Positions 25,735 to 35,678 of a DNA stretch of 64,000 bases are shown in pieces. The stretch is from Janthinobacterium sp. GW456P. GTDB lineage: Bacteria > Pseudomonadota > Gammaproteobacteria > Burkholderiales > Burkholderiaceae_D. The notes under the pieces were generated by a model that saw only the letters and a program-made list of their open reading frames with translations, was not told the origin of the DNA and did no database searches. Location: NCBI RefSeq assembly GCF_002127655.1, contig NZ_NEHB01000034.1, positions 1-64,000 of the forward strand. The letters are read 5' to 3'. The first letter of the stretch is position 1, and every line of letters begins with the position of its first letter. The translations under genes were made by a program, and so were the position numbers.

Positions 25735-26592
25735 CTACATCTGGCGGAACAGATGGGCATACAAGGGGCTGACGCGCAGTTGCGCCGGGTGCTGGCGCAG
25801 GGTCAGCGACAGCTTGCCCGCTTCGTCGCGCACGGCCGTGGCGATGGCGCTGGCGTTGACGATGGTGCCCCGGTGGATTTGCCAGAACTGCTGCGGGTCC
25901 AGCTGGGGCAAGAGTTCCTTCAGACTCGTGCGTATCAGCGCTTCGCTGTCCTGGCACACGACGTTGATGTATTTGTCCAGCGCCTCGAAATACACGACAT
26001 CGGCCAGGGCGATCATGCGCACGCTGTTGCCGACGGCCGCCCGTATCATCTGCAGGCGCGGGGCGGGCGGCACCATAGCCTGCAGCTGGGCCAGCAGGCG
26101 GGCCAGGTTGTCATCGCCGGGGGCCGCTGCGACGGTCGCCGCCGTGGAGGCTGGCGCAGTCGCGGTCGCTGGCGTTGTCGCAGCGTTGCGGCTGTCACTG
26201 TCGCGCAGGCGCTGCCGCAAGCGTTCCACCGTCTTGCCCAGGCGCGCATCGTTGACGGGTTTTAAGACGTAATCGGCGGCCGCCTGCTCGAAGGCGGCCA
26301 GCGCGTATTCGTCGTAGGCCGTGACGAACACGATGTGGGGAAACGGCACGCCGTCCGGCCACTGTTCTGCCAGTTCCTCGGCCGCTTCCAGGCCCGTCTT
26401 GCCCGGCATCTTGATGTCGAGAAACAGAATGTCGGGTTGCAGTGCCAGGCCTTGCTGCAAGGCTTCCACGCCATTGGCGCAGGTGGCAACGATGTCGAGT
26501 TCCGGCCATAGCCGGCGCAGGGCGTGCGCGAGGGCGGCGGCGAGTATGGGTTCGTCTTCGGCGATCAGGGCGCGCGGGGTGGAACTGGTCAT
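25735..26592 (-). CDS. LytTR-family response regulator
   Basis: 285 residues. The receiver domain (about 5-125) has the acidic pair in IAEDEP, the phospho-acceptor Asp in ILFLDIKMPG, and Lys in VLKPVND. An Ala/Thr/Pro-rich linker follows. The LytTR DNA-binding domain (about 180-285) contains VYFEALDKYINVV, SLKELLPQLDPQQFWQIHRGTIVN. It is the AlgR/LytR type. The ATG overlaps the stop of the cognate kinase (ATGA), so the pair is translationally coupled. The target genes are unknown. Confidence 0.92.
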   Translation of the reverse strand: MTSSTPRALIAEDEPILAAALAHALRRLWPELDIVATCANGVEALQQGLALQPDILFLDIKMPGKTGLEAAEELAEQWPDGVPFPHIVFVTAYDEYALAAFEQAAADYVLKPVNDARLGKTVERLRQRLRDSDSRNAATTPATATAPASTAATVAAAPGDDNLARLLAQLQAMVPPAPRLQMIRAAVGNSVRMIALADVVYFEALDKYINVVCQDSEALIRTSLKELLPQLDPQQFWQIHRGTIVNASAIATAVRDEAGKLSLTLRQHPAQLRVSPLYAHLFRQM

Positions 26593-27707
26593 GGCGTGGG
26601 GCTCGTGGTGGTGGAGTGAATCGGTAAGTGAAGGCGGGCGACGACGCCTGCCGGCGTATTGGCGGCCAGCGACAGGCTGGCGGCATCGCCATGCATGCCG
26701 TGCAGGCGTTCGCGGATATTTGCCACGCCCAGTTGCGTGCCCTTGGTCTGGCCCGGATGGTCGAGGCCCAGGCCATCGTCGCTGACGGTCAGCACCAGCG
26801 CGCCGGCGTCCGTGGATGCCTGCACGTGGATGTGCCCGCCTTCGATCTTCGGTTCCAGGCCGTGCTGGATGGCGTTTTCCACCAGCGGCTGCAGCAGCAT
26901 GGGTGGCACCTTGATATCGCGCAAGGCCTCGGGCAAGTCCAGCGCGTAGCCCAGGCGCGCACCCATGCGTATCGACATCAGTCCCAGGTAGGCTTGCATC
27001 AGGGAAAACTCCTGCGCGAGGGTGGTGGACCCTGCACGGGAGGAGCTCAAAGTGGCGCGCAGGTACTGGATCAGCTGGTCGAGCAGCAGCTGGGCACGGT
27101 CCGGATCAAAGCTGATCAGGCCCTGCAGGTTGGCCAGGGTGTTGAACAGCATGTGCGGTTCGATCTGGGCCTGCAGCAGCTGCAGCTGCGCTTGCATGGC
27201 CTGGCGCGCCACGGATTCGGCGCGGGCCTTTTCCTCGGCAGCCACCATTTGCAGGCGGGTAATCTTTTCGCGGCTGGAGAAAAACAGCACGGCACCGCCC
27301 GTGGCCAGCAGGGTAAACACGAGCGTGCCCATCATTTGCGTGGGCAACAGGTTTTCGAAGCCGCCCACTTCCACGCCCGTCAGCCAGCCGAACAGAACCA
27401 GGCCCAGCATTTGCGCCACGGGCACGGACAGCAGGATGATGAGCATGAAGGGCAGGAGTATGGGCCGCTGGTCCGCGCCCCATAAAGTCAGGCGCATGCC
27501 GTCGATCAGCAGAAAGGCGATCGTGCCGATGCACATCGAGGCGATCAGGTTTTGTCCGAAATGGCTGCCCGGATTGAGAATGAACGTGATGACCAGCGCG
27601 CAGATCACGTTCAGCGCCAGCGCATAGCGCGCATCGCGCAACATGCGGTAGTAGGGCGAGCGGCGCTTGGCAGCTGGAGCATCGGCGGAGCGGGCGTCGG
27701 GTTTCAT
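26589..27707 (-). CDS. LytS/AlgZ-type sensor histidine kinase
   Basis: 372 residues. Four hydrophobic segments in the first 165 residues (LNVICALVITFILNPG, CIGTIAFLLIDGM, LIILLSVPVAQMLGLVLFGW, TLVFTLLATGGAVLFF) form a membrane sensor. The His_kinase domain carries LQAQIEPHMLFNTLANLQGLI with the phospho-His. The HATPase_c domain has QPLVENAIQHGLEP and GLGLANIRERL-like motifs (LGVANIRERLHGM). It is partnered with the overlapping LytTR regulator. No external sensing domain is visible, so the signal may be membrane-related. Confidence 0.92.
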   Translation of the reverse strand: MKPDARSADAPAAKRRSPYYRMLRDARYALALNVICALVITFILNPGSHFGQNLIASMCIGTIAFLLIDGMRLTLWGADQRPILLPFMLIILLSVPVAQMLGLVLFGWLTGVEVGGFENLLPTQMMGTLVFTLLATGGAVLFFSSREKITRLQMVAAEEKARAESVARQAMQAQLQLLQAQIEPHMLFNTLANLQGLISFDPDRAQLLLDQLIQYLRATLSSSRAGSTTLAQEFSLMQAYLGLMSIRMGARLGYALDLPEALRDIKVPPMLLQPLVENAIQHGLEPKIEGGHIHVQASTDAGALVLTVSDDGLGLDHPGQTKGTQLGVANIRERLHGMHGDAASLSLAANTPAGVVARLHLPIHSTTTSPTP

Positions 27708-27892
27708 ATAGTTGTCTGCTGGTAATGATGGGGCATTGTGTGCCAGCGCGGGCCAGGGCGCAACAGGACTGCGACGAAACGGCGCTGGCGCGACGCGATT
27801 CGCAGCGGCGCGTCGCCAAACGGCGCCGCTTTACTTTTCAGGATGGGCGCGGGATAGTATGGCAAGACAGTCTTTGCTATAAAGGAATCCCC

Positions 27893-28636
27893 ATGTGGCC
27901 CTATCCACGTACTCTGGCACACCGCGGCGGCGGCACCCTGGCGCCTGAAAACACCCTGGCCGCCCTGCGCTGCGGCCTGGCCTACGGCTATCGCGCCGTG
28001 GAATTCGACGTCATGCTGGCGTCCGACGGCGTCCCCGTCGTCGTGCACGACCCCGAACTGGGCCGCACGGTGGCCGGCAGCGGTCATGTCAACGACTACA
28101 CGGCAGCGCAGCTGGGGGCCATGGAGGCGGGCGCCTGGTTCGGCCCGCAGTTTGCGGGCGAGGGCGTGCCCACGTTCGAGGCCGTGGTGGCGTATTGCAA
28201 GGCGCAGCACATCTGGATGAATATCGAAATCAAGCCGGCACCCGGCTTCGACGTGCCGACGGGCGAGACGGTGGCGCGGGCCACGCGCGATTATTTTGCA
28301 AAGGAACTGACTGCCGGAGAATTGCTGCCGCTGCTATCATCGTTCAGCATCGCGGCATTGGAAGCGGCGCGCGCGGCGGCGCCGGAACTGGCGCGCGGCT
28401 GGCTGGTCGAACAGATACCGGATGACTGGGCGCGCACGGCAAAGGCGCTGGACGTGGTGGCGCTCCATTGCGACCACCAGCAACTGACGCCGGCACTGGC
28501 GCGACAGGTAAAGGAGGCGGGATACGGGCTGTTCTGCTACACCGTCAACACGCCCGAACGGGCCAGCGAACTGCTGGCTTGGGGCGTAGACGGCTTTTGT
28601 ACGGACCGGATCGATATGATTCCCGCCATGGCGTAG
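27893..28636 (+). CDS. ugpQ: Glycerophosphodiester phosphodiesterase
   Basis: 247 residues from ATG 27893, with AAAGGA eight bases upstream. It hydrolyses glycerophosphodiesters to sn-glycerol 3-phosphate and an alcohol in the cytosol. The GDPD signature is complete: AHRGGGTLAPENTLAA at the N-terminus (catalytic His), EFDVMLASDGVPVVVHDPELGRT (Glu/Asp metal ligands and second His), and NIEIKP. It ends in the ACYTVN-like FCYTVNTPERA and WGVDGFCTDR motifs. It stands alone, with no ugpBAEC beside it. REP-like palindromes follow the stop. Confidence 0.93.
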   Translation: MWPYPRTLAHRGGGTLAPENTLAALRCGLAYGYRAVEFDVMLASDGVPVVVHDPELGRTVAGSGHVNDYTAAQLGAMEAGAWFGPQFAGEGVPTFEAVVAYCKAQHIWMNIEIKPAPGFDVPTGETVARATRDYFAKELTAGELLPLLSSFSIAALEAARAAAPELARGWLVEQIPDDWARTAKALDVVALHCDHQQLTPALARQVKEAGYGLFCYTVNTPERASELLAWGVDGFCTDRIDMIPAMA

Positions 28637-28771
28637 GTCGGATTAGCGGGGCTGTCGAGGCGTAGCGTAATCCGACAACATTGTTGGCACGGAGCGTGGT
28701 GTTGTCGGCTTACGCGCTTACGCGCTTACGCGCTTACGCGCTTACGCGCTTGCGCGCTAAGCCGACCTACG
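28633..28771. repeat. REP-like palindrome pair with internal microsatellite
   Basis: GTAGGTCGGATTAGC...GCGTAATCCGACA (28633-28677) and TGTCGGCTTACGC...GCTAAGCCGACCTAC (28703-28771). It is the same family as at 22156, and the outer ends form one long inverted repeat. It overlaps the last bases of ugpQ and ends just before the ZnuD-like gene stop (convergent). Confidence 0.85.
28708..28755 (+). repeat. 8-bp microsatellite (GCTTACGC)n
   Basis: Five perfect copies of GCTTACGC (28708-28747) and one variant, GCTTGCGC (28748-28755), expand the loop side of a REP palindrome. Not coding. Confidence 0.95.
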
Positions 28772-28781
28772 TTCAAACAGC

Positions 28782-30839
28782 TTAGAAAGTCACGCGCATG
28801 CCTACGGTGACATTGCGCCCCATCAAAGGTGCCGCGTTCTTGATGAACGAAGTATGGCTGTACGCCAGTTCGTTCGTCAGGTTGTTCGCCTTGATGTAGA
28901 ACTGGGCCGGCGTCGTGCCGATGCGCGTGTCGTAGTTGGCGGACAGGTTCAGCATGTTGTAGCCCGGGGTTGCCGTTTCAAACGCGGCGACCTTGTCTTG
29001 CTTGCCCACGCGGTAGAACTCGGCCACGCCGCTCCATGCCTGCCAGTTGGCATCGAACTTCACGCCGAAACGCTGGGCCGGGATGCGTGGCAAGTTGCCA
29101 CCATTGCCGGCCAGCTTGGCGCGCACGGTGTCGCCGAACACGCTGGCGCCGAACATGGGGTTCAGCTGCTGGCGGATCTGCCCTTCCAGCCCTGTAAACG
29201 TGGCGTCGCGCTGGGCGTATTGGATCAGCTGGAAGCCTTCGTGGTTGTCCAGCGTGCTGCCGAAGATGTAGTTATCGACCTTGTTGCGGTAGGCGCTGGC
29301 CGAGAAGGTCGTGGCGCCCGCATATTTGCGCAAGGTCAAGTCGATATTGTTCGACGTTTCCTTGCCCAGGTTTTGATTGCCCAGTTCATACGTGGCCGTG
29401 GCCATGTGCACGCCGTGCGCATACAGTTCCTCGGCGCTGGGCAAACGGTGCGTGCGCGAGATGGTCGAGCCCAGCGAATACTGGGGCGCGAATTTCCACA
29501 CGGCGCCCAGCGAGACCGACGTGCCCTTGGCGCTGCGGTCTTGCAAGGTGGCGCTGTCGACCGCGATGTCTTGCCACTCGTGGCGCAAGCCCGCTTCGAA
29601 GCGCCATTGGTCGAGCTTGTATTCTTCCACCAGGAAGGCCGCGTGCTTCTTCGTTACCGTCGGCGCCACGTAGGCTTCCTCGCCCAGGGCGGAGAAATCG
29701 CGCTTCGACGTTTGCAGGCCGATGACGCCGCGCCAGCCGAACACGGGATGGTGTTCCATTTCCAGGCGCGCGTCGTGGCCCTTGTTTTTAAATGTGGTGG
29801 CGATTTCCGTGCCTTCGATTTCATCGTGCTTGTAATCGGTGAACGACGCGCGCAGGCGCAGCTTGGCGAAGCCGGGCACGGGGTCGCGCAATTCGCCGCG
29901 CACATCCCAGCGTTCGCTTTTCAGTTTCACGTAGGGCACGGCGCCATGTTCGTGATCGTGGTCATGTTCCTCTTCGTCACCGTGGTCGTGACCGTCGTGG
30001 CCGCCGCAATGCAAATGCGTGCCGTGCGGGTGGCAGCTTTCGAATTCGTGGTTGTGGCCAGGCAAGCCGTATTCCGCATGCTGGCTGGTGAAGGCCAGGC
30101 CCAGGAAGCCGCGTTGACCCACCCACGACACGCCCACGCTGCCCGTGTCCGTCTTGTTGTAGCTGCCGGCCACTTTGGAGCCGCCTTCCCAGCCGCTGCC
30201 GACCTTGTATTCTTTCGCATCGCGCTTGACGCCTTCCGCGTGGAAGGCGATGTTGCCGGAGCCGCCGGTGACTTCAAAGGCGCCCGCCTTCTCGCGCGCG
30301 TTTGAATTGGCGCGTACTTCCGCGCTGCCTTCAACACCTTTTGCCGGCACGCGCGTGGGGATTTTCTTGTCGATCACATTGACGACGCCGCCGACGGCGC
30401 CGCCGCCGTAGGCCAGCGCGGACGGGCCGCGCAAGACTTCAATCTGTTCCGACAGCATCGGTTCAGCGGCAACGGCATGGTCGGGGCTGATGGTCGACGC
30501 ATCCTGCACTTCGGCGCCATCGGACAGCACCTTGACGCGCGGGCCATCCATGCCGCGGATGATGGGGCGGCTGGCGCCGGCGCCGAAATGGCTGGACGTG
30601 ATACCGGGCTGGCCGGCCAGGGTTTCACCCAGGGTCGCCGCCCTTGCCAGCACCAGTGCCTCGCCTTCCAGCACCGTCACTGGGGTGCTCATGTCGTCGC
30701 TGCCCAGGGCCAGGGCGCTGGCCGAGACGGTGACGGCAGGCAAGGTGGCTGCCTGCTGCGCCAGGGCGCTGGCGGGAGCGGCAAAGGCCAGCATGATGGC
30801 CAGCGCGAGGGGAGTGGGTTGGTGTGAACGGACGGACAT
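28782..30839 (-). CDS. znuD: TonB-dependent receptor, ZnuD-like (zinc uptake)
   Basis: About 685 residues. A signal peptide (ends near ALAQQA), then a plug domain (VTVLEGEALVLARAATLGETLAGQPGI; PIIRGMDGPRVKVLSDG) and a 22-strand barrel ending MGRNVTVGMRVTF. A His/Asp-rich extracellular loop of about 30 residues (HDGHDHGDEEEHDHDHEH) is the hallmark of ZnuD-type zinc receptors and binds the metal. The start ATG 30839 has AAGGAA upstream. It is divergent from a Fur-family regulator with a perfect Fur/Zur-type palindrome between them, which fits zinc repression. Uptake needs TonB-ExbBD and an ABC importer from elsewhere. Confidence 0.88.
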   Translation of the reverse strand: MSVRSHQPTPLALAIMLAFAAPASALAQQAATLPAVTVSASALALGSDDMSTPVTVLEGEALVLARAATLGETLAGQPGITSSHFGAGASRPIIRGMDGPRVKVLSDGAEVQDASTISPDHAVAAEPMLSEQIEVLRGPSALAYGGGAVGGVVNVIDKKIPTRVPAKGVEGSAEVRANSNAREKAGAFEVTGGSGNIAFHAEGVKRDAKEYKVGSGWEGGSKVAGSYNKTDTGSVGVSWVGQRGFLGLAFTSQHAEYGLPGHNHEFESCHPHGTHLHCGGHDGHDHGDEEEHDHDHEHGAVPYVKLKSERWDVRGELRDPVPGFAKLRLRASFTDYKHDEIEGTEIATTFKNKGHDARLEMEHHPVFGWRGVIGLQTSKRDFSALGEEAYVAPTVTKKHAAFLVEEYKLDQWRFEAGLRHEWQDIAVDSATLQDRSAKGTSVSLGAVWKFAPQYSLGSTISRTHRLPSAEELYAHGVHMATATYELGNQNLGKETSNNIDLTLRKYAGATTFSASAYRNKVDNYIFGSTLDNHEGFQLIQYAQRDATFTGLEGQIRQQLNPMFGASVFGDTVRAKLAGNGGNLPRIPAQRFGVKFDANWQAWSGVAEFYRVGKQDKVAAFETATPGYNMLNLSANYDTRIGTTPAQFYIKANNLTNELAYSHTSFIKNAAPLMGRNVTVGMRVTF

Positions 30840-30916
30840 GGGCAAAGTTCCTTATCGGCTAGCAGTGTTGGCAGGGTTGGGGCAGCGCATGAACAGGTGA
30901 GCCTGCCCTAAGATGA

Positions 30917-30938
30917 TAATGATAACCCATTATCATTA
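30917..30938. promoter_or_regulatory. Fur/Zur-type operator
   Basis: Perfect 9-bp inverted repeat TAATGATAA-CCCA-TTATCATTA between the znuD-like and fur-family genes. It matches the NATNATNATN-type symmetry of Fur/Zur sites. It sits where either divergent promoter would be blocked. Confidence 0.85.
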
Positions 30939-30994
30939 ATGTGTGGCAGTTTTTCCGGGCGGTAGATGCAGGCGGATGGTGTATTCTGTTGGCT

Positions 30995-31447
30995 ATGGAA
31001 CGCACAACACGCCAAAAAACCGCTATTCAAGCCGCCATCGAGTCGGCCCAGCGCCCCCTGTCGGCGCAGGAAATCCTCGAACAGGCCAGCTTGCAAGTGA
31101 CGCAGCTGGGCATCGCCACTGTTTACCGCAACTTGAAGTCCTTGGTGCTGGAAGAAAAGGTGCACGTCGTGACCTTGCCGGGAGAAAACCCGCGCTATGA
31201 GTCGAACACGGCCGCCAATCACCACCATCACCATTTCCAGTGCACCACCTGCCAGCGCGTGTTCGACGTGCATGATTGCCCGGGCGACTTGAAGCGCATG
31301 GCGCCGCAAGGTTTTGTCGTCGAGCGCCACGAATTGACCCTGTACGGCCGCTGCGCCGACTGCAATGCCGGCGCCAGCGCGGCTGCCGCGGCGGCCAAGG
31401 CCGCGACTGCACCGCACGCCTGCGCCAGCCACCACGACCCGGCCTGA
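30995..31447 (+). CDS. Fur family regulator, probable Zur
   Basis: 150 residues from ATG 30995. The winged-helix DNA-binding part includes [29 protein letters not shown]. The metal and dimerisation part has [17 protein letters not shown] and CADC, giving two CxxC pairs for structural zinc, and a His-rich hinge. The C-terminal tail is Ala-rich and ends ACASHHDPA. Family members repress metal uptake when metal is bound. The neighbouring ZnuD-like gene and shared operator favour zinc (Zur) over iron, but this is inference. Confidence 0.88.
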   Translation: MERTTRQKTAIQAAIESAQRPLSAQEILEQASLQVTQLGIATVYRNLKSLVLEEKVHVVTLPGENPRYESNTAANHHHHHFQCTTCQRVFDVHDCPGDLKRMAPQGFVVERHELTLYGRCADCNAGASAAAAAAKAATAPHACASHHDPA

Positions 31448-31521
31448 GCGGGCAGGCTGCGCGTATGGGCAGGCTTGCAACAATGCCCGTGCCAGCCCTG
31501 ATTGCCGCACCCTATATCACG

Positions 31522-31527
31522 TATAAT
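31522..31527 (+). promoter_or_regulatory. Possible alaS promoter -10
   Basis: TATAAT 40 bp before the alaS ATG, in the context CACGTATAATC. No good -35 hexamer is seen at the ideal distance. Confidence 0.35.
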
Positions 31528-31566
31528 CTTCCCTTTAAAGCTGCCGCCACTCTTTGCCAAAAAAAC

Positions 31567-34185
31567 ATGAAATCAACTGAAATCCGCGACAAGTTCCTCA
31601 AATTTTTCGAGTCCAAGGGCCATTCCATCGTCCGTTCCAGCTCCCTGGTGCCAGGCAACGATCCGACCTTGCTGTTGACGAACAGCGGCATGGTGCAATT
31701 CAAGGACGTGTTTACGGGCATGGACAGCCGTCCGTACACGCGCGCCACCTCGGTGCAGCGCTGCGTGCGCGCCGGCGGCAAGCACAACGATCTGGAAAAC
31801 GTCGGCTACACGGCGCGCCACCACACCTTCTTTGAAATGCTGGGCAACTTCAGCTTCGGCGACTATTTCAAGCGCGATGCGATTCACTTCGCCTGGGAAT
31901 TGCTGACCAAGGTGTACGGCTTGCCTGCAGACAAGCTGACCGTCACCGTCTACATCGAAGATGACGAAGCGTATGACATCTGGGCAAAAGAGATCGGCGT
32001 GCCGGTCGAGCGCATCATCCGCATCGGCGACAACAAGGGATCGCGCTACGCGTCCGACAACTTCTGGCAGATGGCCGATACGGGCCCATGCGGTCCATGC
32101 ACGGAAATCTTCTACGACCACGGCGCCGACATTCCAGGCGGCCCGCCAGGCTCGCCTGACGAAGATGGCGACCGCTTCATCGAGATCTGGAACCTGGTGT
32201 TCATGCAGTTCAACCGCGACGAAGCGGGCGTCATGCACAAGCTGCCGAAACCGTGCGTCGACACGGGCATGGGCATGGAGCGCCTGGCCGCCGTGCTGCA
32301 GCACGTGCATTCGAACTATGAAATCGACCTGTTCCAGCACTTGATCCGCGCCGCCGCGCGCGAAACGGGCGCCACCGACCTGGAAAACAAGTCGCTGCGC
32401 GTGATCGCCGACCATATCCGCTCCGCCGCCTTCATGATCGTCGACGGCATCATTCCGGGCAGCGAAGGCCGCGCGTATGTGTTGCGCCGTATCATCCGCC
32501 GCGCCCTGCGCCATGGCCACAAGCTGGGCCAGACGAAACCGTTCTTCTACAAGCTGGTGGCGGACCTCGCCATCGAGATGGGCGGCGCCTATCCGGAACT
32601 GGAAGAAGCGAAGGAAAACGTCGCCAGCATGCTGAAAGCCGAGGAAGAGCGTTTCGGCGAAACCCTGGAAACGGGCATGAAGGTGCTGGAAGCGCAGCTG
32701 GCCAAGGATGGCACGGGCATCGACGGCGCCACCGCTTTCACTTTGTACGAAACCTACGGCTTCCCGCCGGACCTGACGGCCGACATCTGCCGCGAACGTG
32801 ACATCACGTTCGACCAGGCCGGCTACGACGCGGCCCTGAAGGAAAGCCAGGAACTGTCGCGCAAGGGCGGCAAGACGCACAAGGACAGCAAGGTCGAGTA
32901 CACGGGCGAGAAAAACACATTCGTCGGCTATGACCAGTTGACGTTCAGCAGCAAGGTCGTCGCGCTGTACGCAGCCGGCACGCCGGTGCAGGAATTGAAG
33001 GCGGGCCAGGATGGCATCGTCGTGCTCGACACCACGCCGTTCTACGCGGAATCGGGCGGCCAGGTGGGCGACCAGGGCGTGATCGCCTCGGGCGCGGGCA
33101 GCTTCGCCGTCAGCGATACCCTGAAAATCCAGGCCGACGTGTTCGGCCACCACGGCGTGCTGGAATCGGGCGTGCTGAAAGTGGGCGACGCCGTCTCGGC
33201 CGAAGTCGACACGGCCAAGCGTGCGCGCACCATCCGCAACCACTCGGCCACGCACTTGATGCACAAGGCCTTGCGCGAAGTGCTGGGCAGCCACGTGGCG
33301 CAAAAGGGTTCGCTGGTCGATCCGGACAAAACCCGCTTCGACTTCAGCCACAATGCGCCGATGACGGCCGAGCAAATCGCCGCCGTGGAAACCATCGTCA
33401 ACAAAGAGATCCTGGAAAACCGTGCCACGCAAGCCCATTTGATGTCGTTTGACGACGCCGTCAAGCATGGCGCGATGGCCCTGTTCGGCGAGAAATACGG
33501 CGACGAAGTGCGCGTGCTCGACATCGGCAGTTCGAAAGAACTGTGCGGCGGCGTCCACGTGCAGCGCACGGGCGATATCGGCCTGTTCAAGATCATCGGC
33601 GAAAGCGGCGTGGCCACCGGCATCCGCCGCGTGGAAGCGGTGACGGGCGAGGGCGCGCTGGCGCTGGTGCAAACCATCAACCGCCGCCTCGTCGAAGCGG
33701 CCAGCGCCCTGAAGGCGCAGCCGGAAGAACTGACGGCCCGCATCGGCCAGGTGCAGGACCACGTAAAGGCGCTGGAGAAGGAACTGGCCGCGCTGAAATC
33801 GAAACTGGCGTCGGGCCAGGGTGATGAGCTGGTCACGCAAGCCGTCGATGTCAACGGTATCAAGGTGCTGGCGGCCGTGCTGGACGGTGCCGACGTGGCC
33901 CGTCTGCGCGAAACCATGGACAAGCTGAAGGACAAGCTGAAAACGGCCGCCATCGTGCTGGCCAGCGTGGCGGACGGCAAGGTCAGCCTGATCGCCGGCG
34001 TGACGGCGGACGCCACTTCCAAGGTCAAGGCGGGCGAGCTGGTGAACTTCGTTGCACAGCAAGTGGGCGGAAAAGGCGGCGGACGCCCCGATATGGCGCA
34101 GGCCGGCGGCACCGATCCGAGCGGCCTGGCGAACGCTTTGGCCAGCGTACCGGCCTGGGTCGGCGAACGCGCAACACAGGCGTAA
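31567..34185 (+). CDS. alaS: Alanyl-tRNA synthetase
   Basis: 872 residues, class II synthetase charging tRNA-Ala. The catalytic core begins [19 protein letters not shown] and includes [16 protein letters not shown] and the GMGMERL motif 3 region. The editing domain has [11 protein letters not shown] (zinc-binding HxxxH) and CGGVH. The DHHA1 C-domain ends with [15 protein letters not shown]. No strong Shine-Dalgarno precedes the ATG. A terminator follows 40 bp after the stop. Full length. Confidence 0.97.
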   Translation: MKSTEIRDKFLKFFESKGHSIVRSSSLVPGNDPTLLLTNSGMVQFKDVFTGMDSRPYTRATSVQRCVRAGGKHNDLENVGYTARHHTFFEMLGNFSFGDYFKRDAIHFAWELLTKVYGLPADKLTVTVYIEDDEAYDIWAKEIGVPVERIIRIGDNKGSRYASDNFWQMADTGPCGPCTEIFYDHGADIPGGPPGSPDEDGDRFIEIWNLVFMQFNRDEAGVMHKLPKPCVDTGMGMERLAAVLQHVHSNYEIDLFQHLIRAAARETGATDLENKSLRVIADHIRSAAFMIVDGIIPGSEGRAYVLRRIIRRALRHGHKLGQTKPFFYKLVADLAIEMGGAYPELEEAKENVASMLKAEEERFGETLETGMKVLEAQLAKDGTGIDGATAFTLYETYGFPPDLTADICRERDITFDQAGYDAALKESQELSRKGGKTHKDSKVEYTGEKNTFVGYDQLTFSSKVVALYAAGTPVQELKAGQDGIVVLDTTPFYAESGGQVGDQGVIASGAGSFAVSDTLKIQADVFGHHGVLESGVLKVGDAVSAEVDTAKRARTIRNHSATHLMHKALREVLGSHVAQKGSLVDPDKTRFDFSHNAPMTAEQIAAVETIVNKEILENRATQAHLMSFDDAVKHGAMALFGEKYGDEVRVLDIGSSKELCGGVHVQRTGDIGLFKIIGESGVATGIRRVEAVTGEGALALVQTINRRLVEAASALKAQPEELTARIGQVQDHVKALEKELAALKSKLASGQGDELVTQAVDVNGIKVLAAVLDGADVARLRETMDKLKDKLKTAAIVLASVADGKVSLIAGVTADATSKVKAGELVNFVAQQVGGKGGGRPDMAQAGGTDPSGLANALASVPAWVGERATQA

Positions 34186-34224
34186 GCTAGAAGGCATGCG
34201 GGGTTTGCGCCCCACAGTCCCTTG

Positions 34225-34259
34225 AAAACGGCCCGCGGACGGTGTTTGCGGGCCGTTTT
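34225..34259 (+). terminator. Rho-independent terminator of alaS
   Basis: AAAACGGCCCGC and GCGGGCCGTTTT form a 12-bp stem around an 11-nt loop, ending in TTTT, 40 bp after the alaS stop. Confidence 0.85.
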
Positions 34260-34382
34260 GCCGTGTGGCATCTCGTTGTGACACCACAACAGCCGATGAA
34301 CTATTTTGGTGCAGCGCGTCAATGCCCCTGATTTAGAGTAGTATGTCGAAAATCAGTACAACAAAACAATGGTGGGATATTG

Positions 34383-34643
34383 ATGATGAGCGACACACTA
34401 CTTGATACCGAGATTATGGAATTTCACAAAGAACTCGACGCGCGGGGCTTGAATTGTCCGTTGCCGATTCTGAAGGCGAAAAAGGCTTTGTCAGAGCTGC
34501 AGAGCGGGGAAGTGCTGCGCATCATGGCAACCGATCCCGGTTCCGTGCGCGACTTCCAGGCTTTCGCCAAGCAAACGGGCAATGCCCTGCTGTCGCATGT
34601 GCAGACGGGCACCGAATTCGTCTTCCTGATGCAACGCAAATAA
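34383..34643 (+). CDS. TusA family sulfurtransferase
   Basis: 86 residues from ATG 34383 (GGTGGG six bases upstream; ATG 34386 is also possible). The core LDARGLNCPLPILKAKKAL contains the CPxP motif with the active-site Cys25, and the C-terminal half ends TGTEFVFLMQRK. TusA-type proteins carry persulfide sulfur for tRNA thiolation, molybdenum cofactor or sulfur oxidation. No tusBCD, dsr or mnm genes are nearby, so the specific relay is unknown. It sits between alaS and etfBA. Confidence 0.88.
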   Translation: MMSDTLLDTEIMEFHKELDARGLNCPLPILKAKKALSELQSGEVLRIMATDPGSVRDFQAFAKQTGNALLSHVQTGTEFVFLMQRK

Positions 34644-34782
34644 TTCTGCCAGCCGGGGCCGCCGTGGCGCGGCCTGGTTTTCCTTCCCGAACCAGCCCTT
34701 TTGCTGCCCTGCAGCGTAGCGGCCGACCCCCTTGAAATCCCCAAAGCTGGACAGTTTAGATGGATTGCTCTAACAAAAAATC

Positions 34783-34830
34783 GCACGATCGTGCTTAAAT
34801 TCGGTTCAGGATTCAAATTTCTCTTATAAT
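34783..34830 (+). promoter_or_regulatory. etfBA promoter with palindromic operator
   Basis: A perfect palindrome GCACGATCGTGC (34783-34794) lies upstream of a TATAAT (34825-34830), which is 57 bp from the etfB ATG. The ACGATCGT core resembles TetR-type operators of fatty-acid-degradation regulons in betaproteobacteria (inference). Confidence 0.5.
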
Positions 34831-34886
34831 CGAACGCACAATCAGCACTTGATCCGTCATTTTTATAATTTCCCAAAGGCATAGCT

Positions 34887-35636
34887 ATGAAAGTCTTGGT
34901 ACCCGTCAAACGCGTGGTCGACTATAACGTCAAAGTCCGCGTCAAGAGTGACGGCACTGGCGTCGATACCGCCAACGTCAAAATGTCGATGAACCCTTTC
35001 GATGAGATCGCGCTGGAAGAAGCGATGCGCCTGAAGGAAGCCGGCAAGGTCACCGAAGTGGTCGCCATCTCCTGCGGCGTGACGCAGTGCCAGGAAACCC
35101 TGCGCACGGCCATGGCCATCGGCGCCGACCGCGGCATCCTGGTGGAAACGACGACCGAACTGGAGCCGCTGGCCGTGGCCAAGCTGGTGAAATCCCTGGC
35201 CGAGAAAGAACAGCCGCAACTGATCATCCTGGGCAAGCAGGCGATCGATGACGACAGCAACCAGACCGGCCAGATGCTGGCGGCCCTGCTGGGTTGGCCG
35301 CAAGCCACGTTCGCTTCGAAAGTCGTGCTGGAAGACGGCAAAGTGACCGTCACGCGCGAAGTCGACGGCGGCCTGGAAACCCTGGCATTGACCTTGCCAG
35401 CGATTATCACCACCGATTTGCGCCTGAACGAGCCACGCTATGTGACCTTGCCGAACATCATGAAGGCCAAGAAAAAGCCGCTCGAGACCGTCAAGCCGGA
35501 AGACCTGGGCGTCGATGTCGCGCCACGCCTGAAGACCCTGAAAGTCGTCGAGCCAGCCAAGCGCTCGGCCGGCATCAAGGTGCCGGACGTCGCCACCCTG
35601 GTCGCCAAGCTGCGTACCGAAGCCAAAGTCATCTAA
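34887..35636 (+). CDS. etfB: Electron transfer flavoprotein, beta subunit
   Basis: 249 residues. It is the AMP-binding subunit of the heterodimeric ETF that takes electrons from acyl-CoA dehydrogenases and passes them to ETF-quinone oxidoreductase. The N-terminal [31 protein letters not shown] and the [28 protein letters not shown] signature are typical. AAAGG precedes the ATG by eight bases. The partner etfA follows 42 bp downstream. Confidence 0.96.
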   Translation: MKVLVPVKRVVDYNVKVRVKSDGTGVDTANVKMSMNPFDEIALEEAMRLKEAGKVTEVVAISCGVTQCQETLRTAMAIGADRGILVETTTELEPLAVAKLVKSLAEKEQPQLIILGKQAIDDDSNQTGQMLAALLGWPQATFASKVVLEDGKVTVTREVDGGLETLALTLPAIITTDLRLNEPRYVTLPNIMKAKKKPLETVKPEDLGVDVAPRLKTLKVVEPAKRSAGIKVPDVATLVAKLRTEAKVI

Positions 35637-35678
35637 GCGCGGCCTCGCCGTTTATCCAGAACAATTACAGGACACATC

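Noticed and set aside
28708-28755. Possible CRISPR-like array
   Set aside because: The 8-bp units are contiguous with no spacers, and no cas gene is present.
31573-34287. Long leftward open frame (about 900 codons) opposite alaS
   Set aside because: It mirrors alaS in a high-GC sequence, has no domain, and is rich in His/Arg/Gln/Val of antisense type. A shadow of the real gene.
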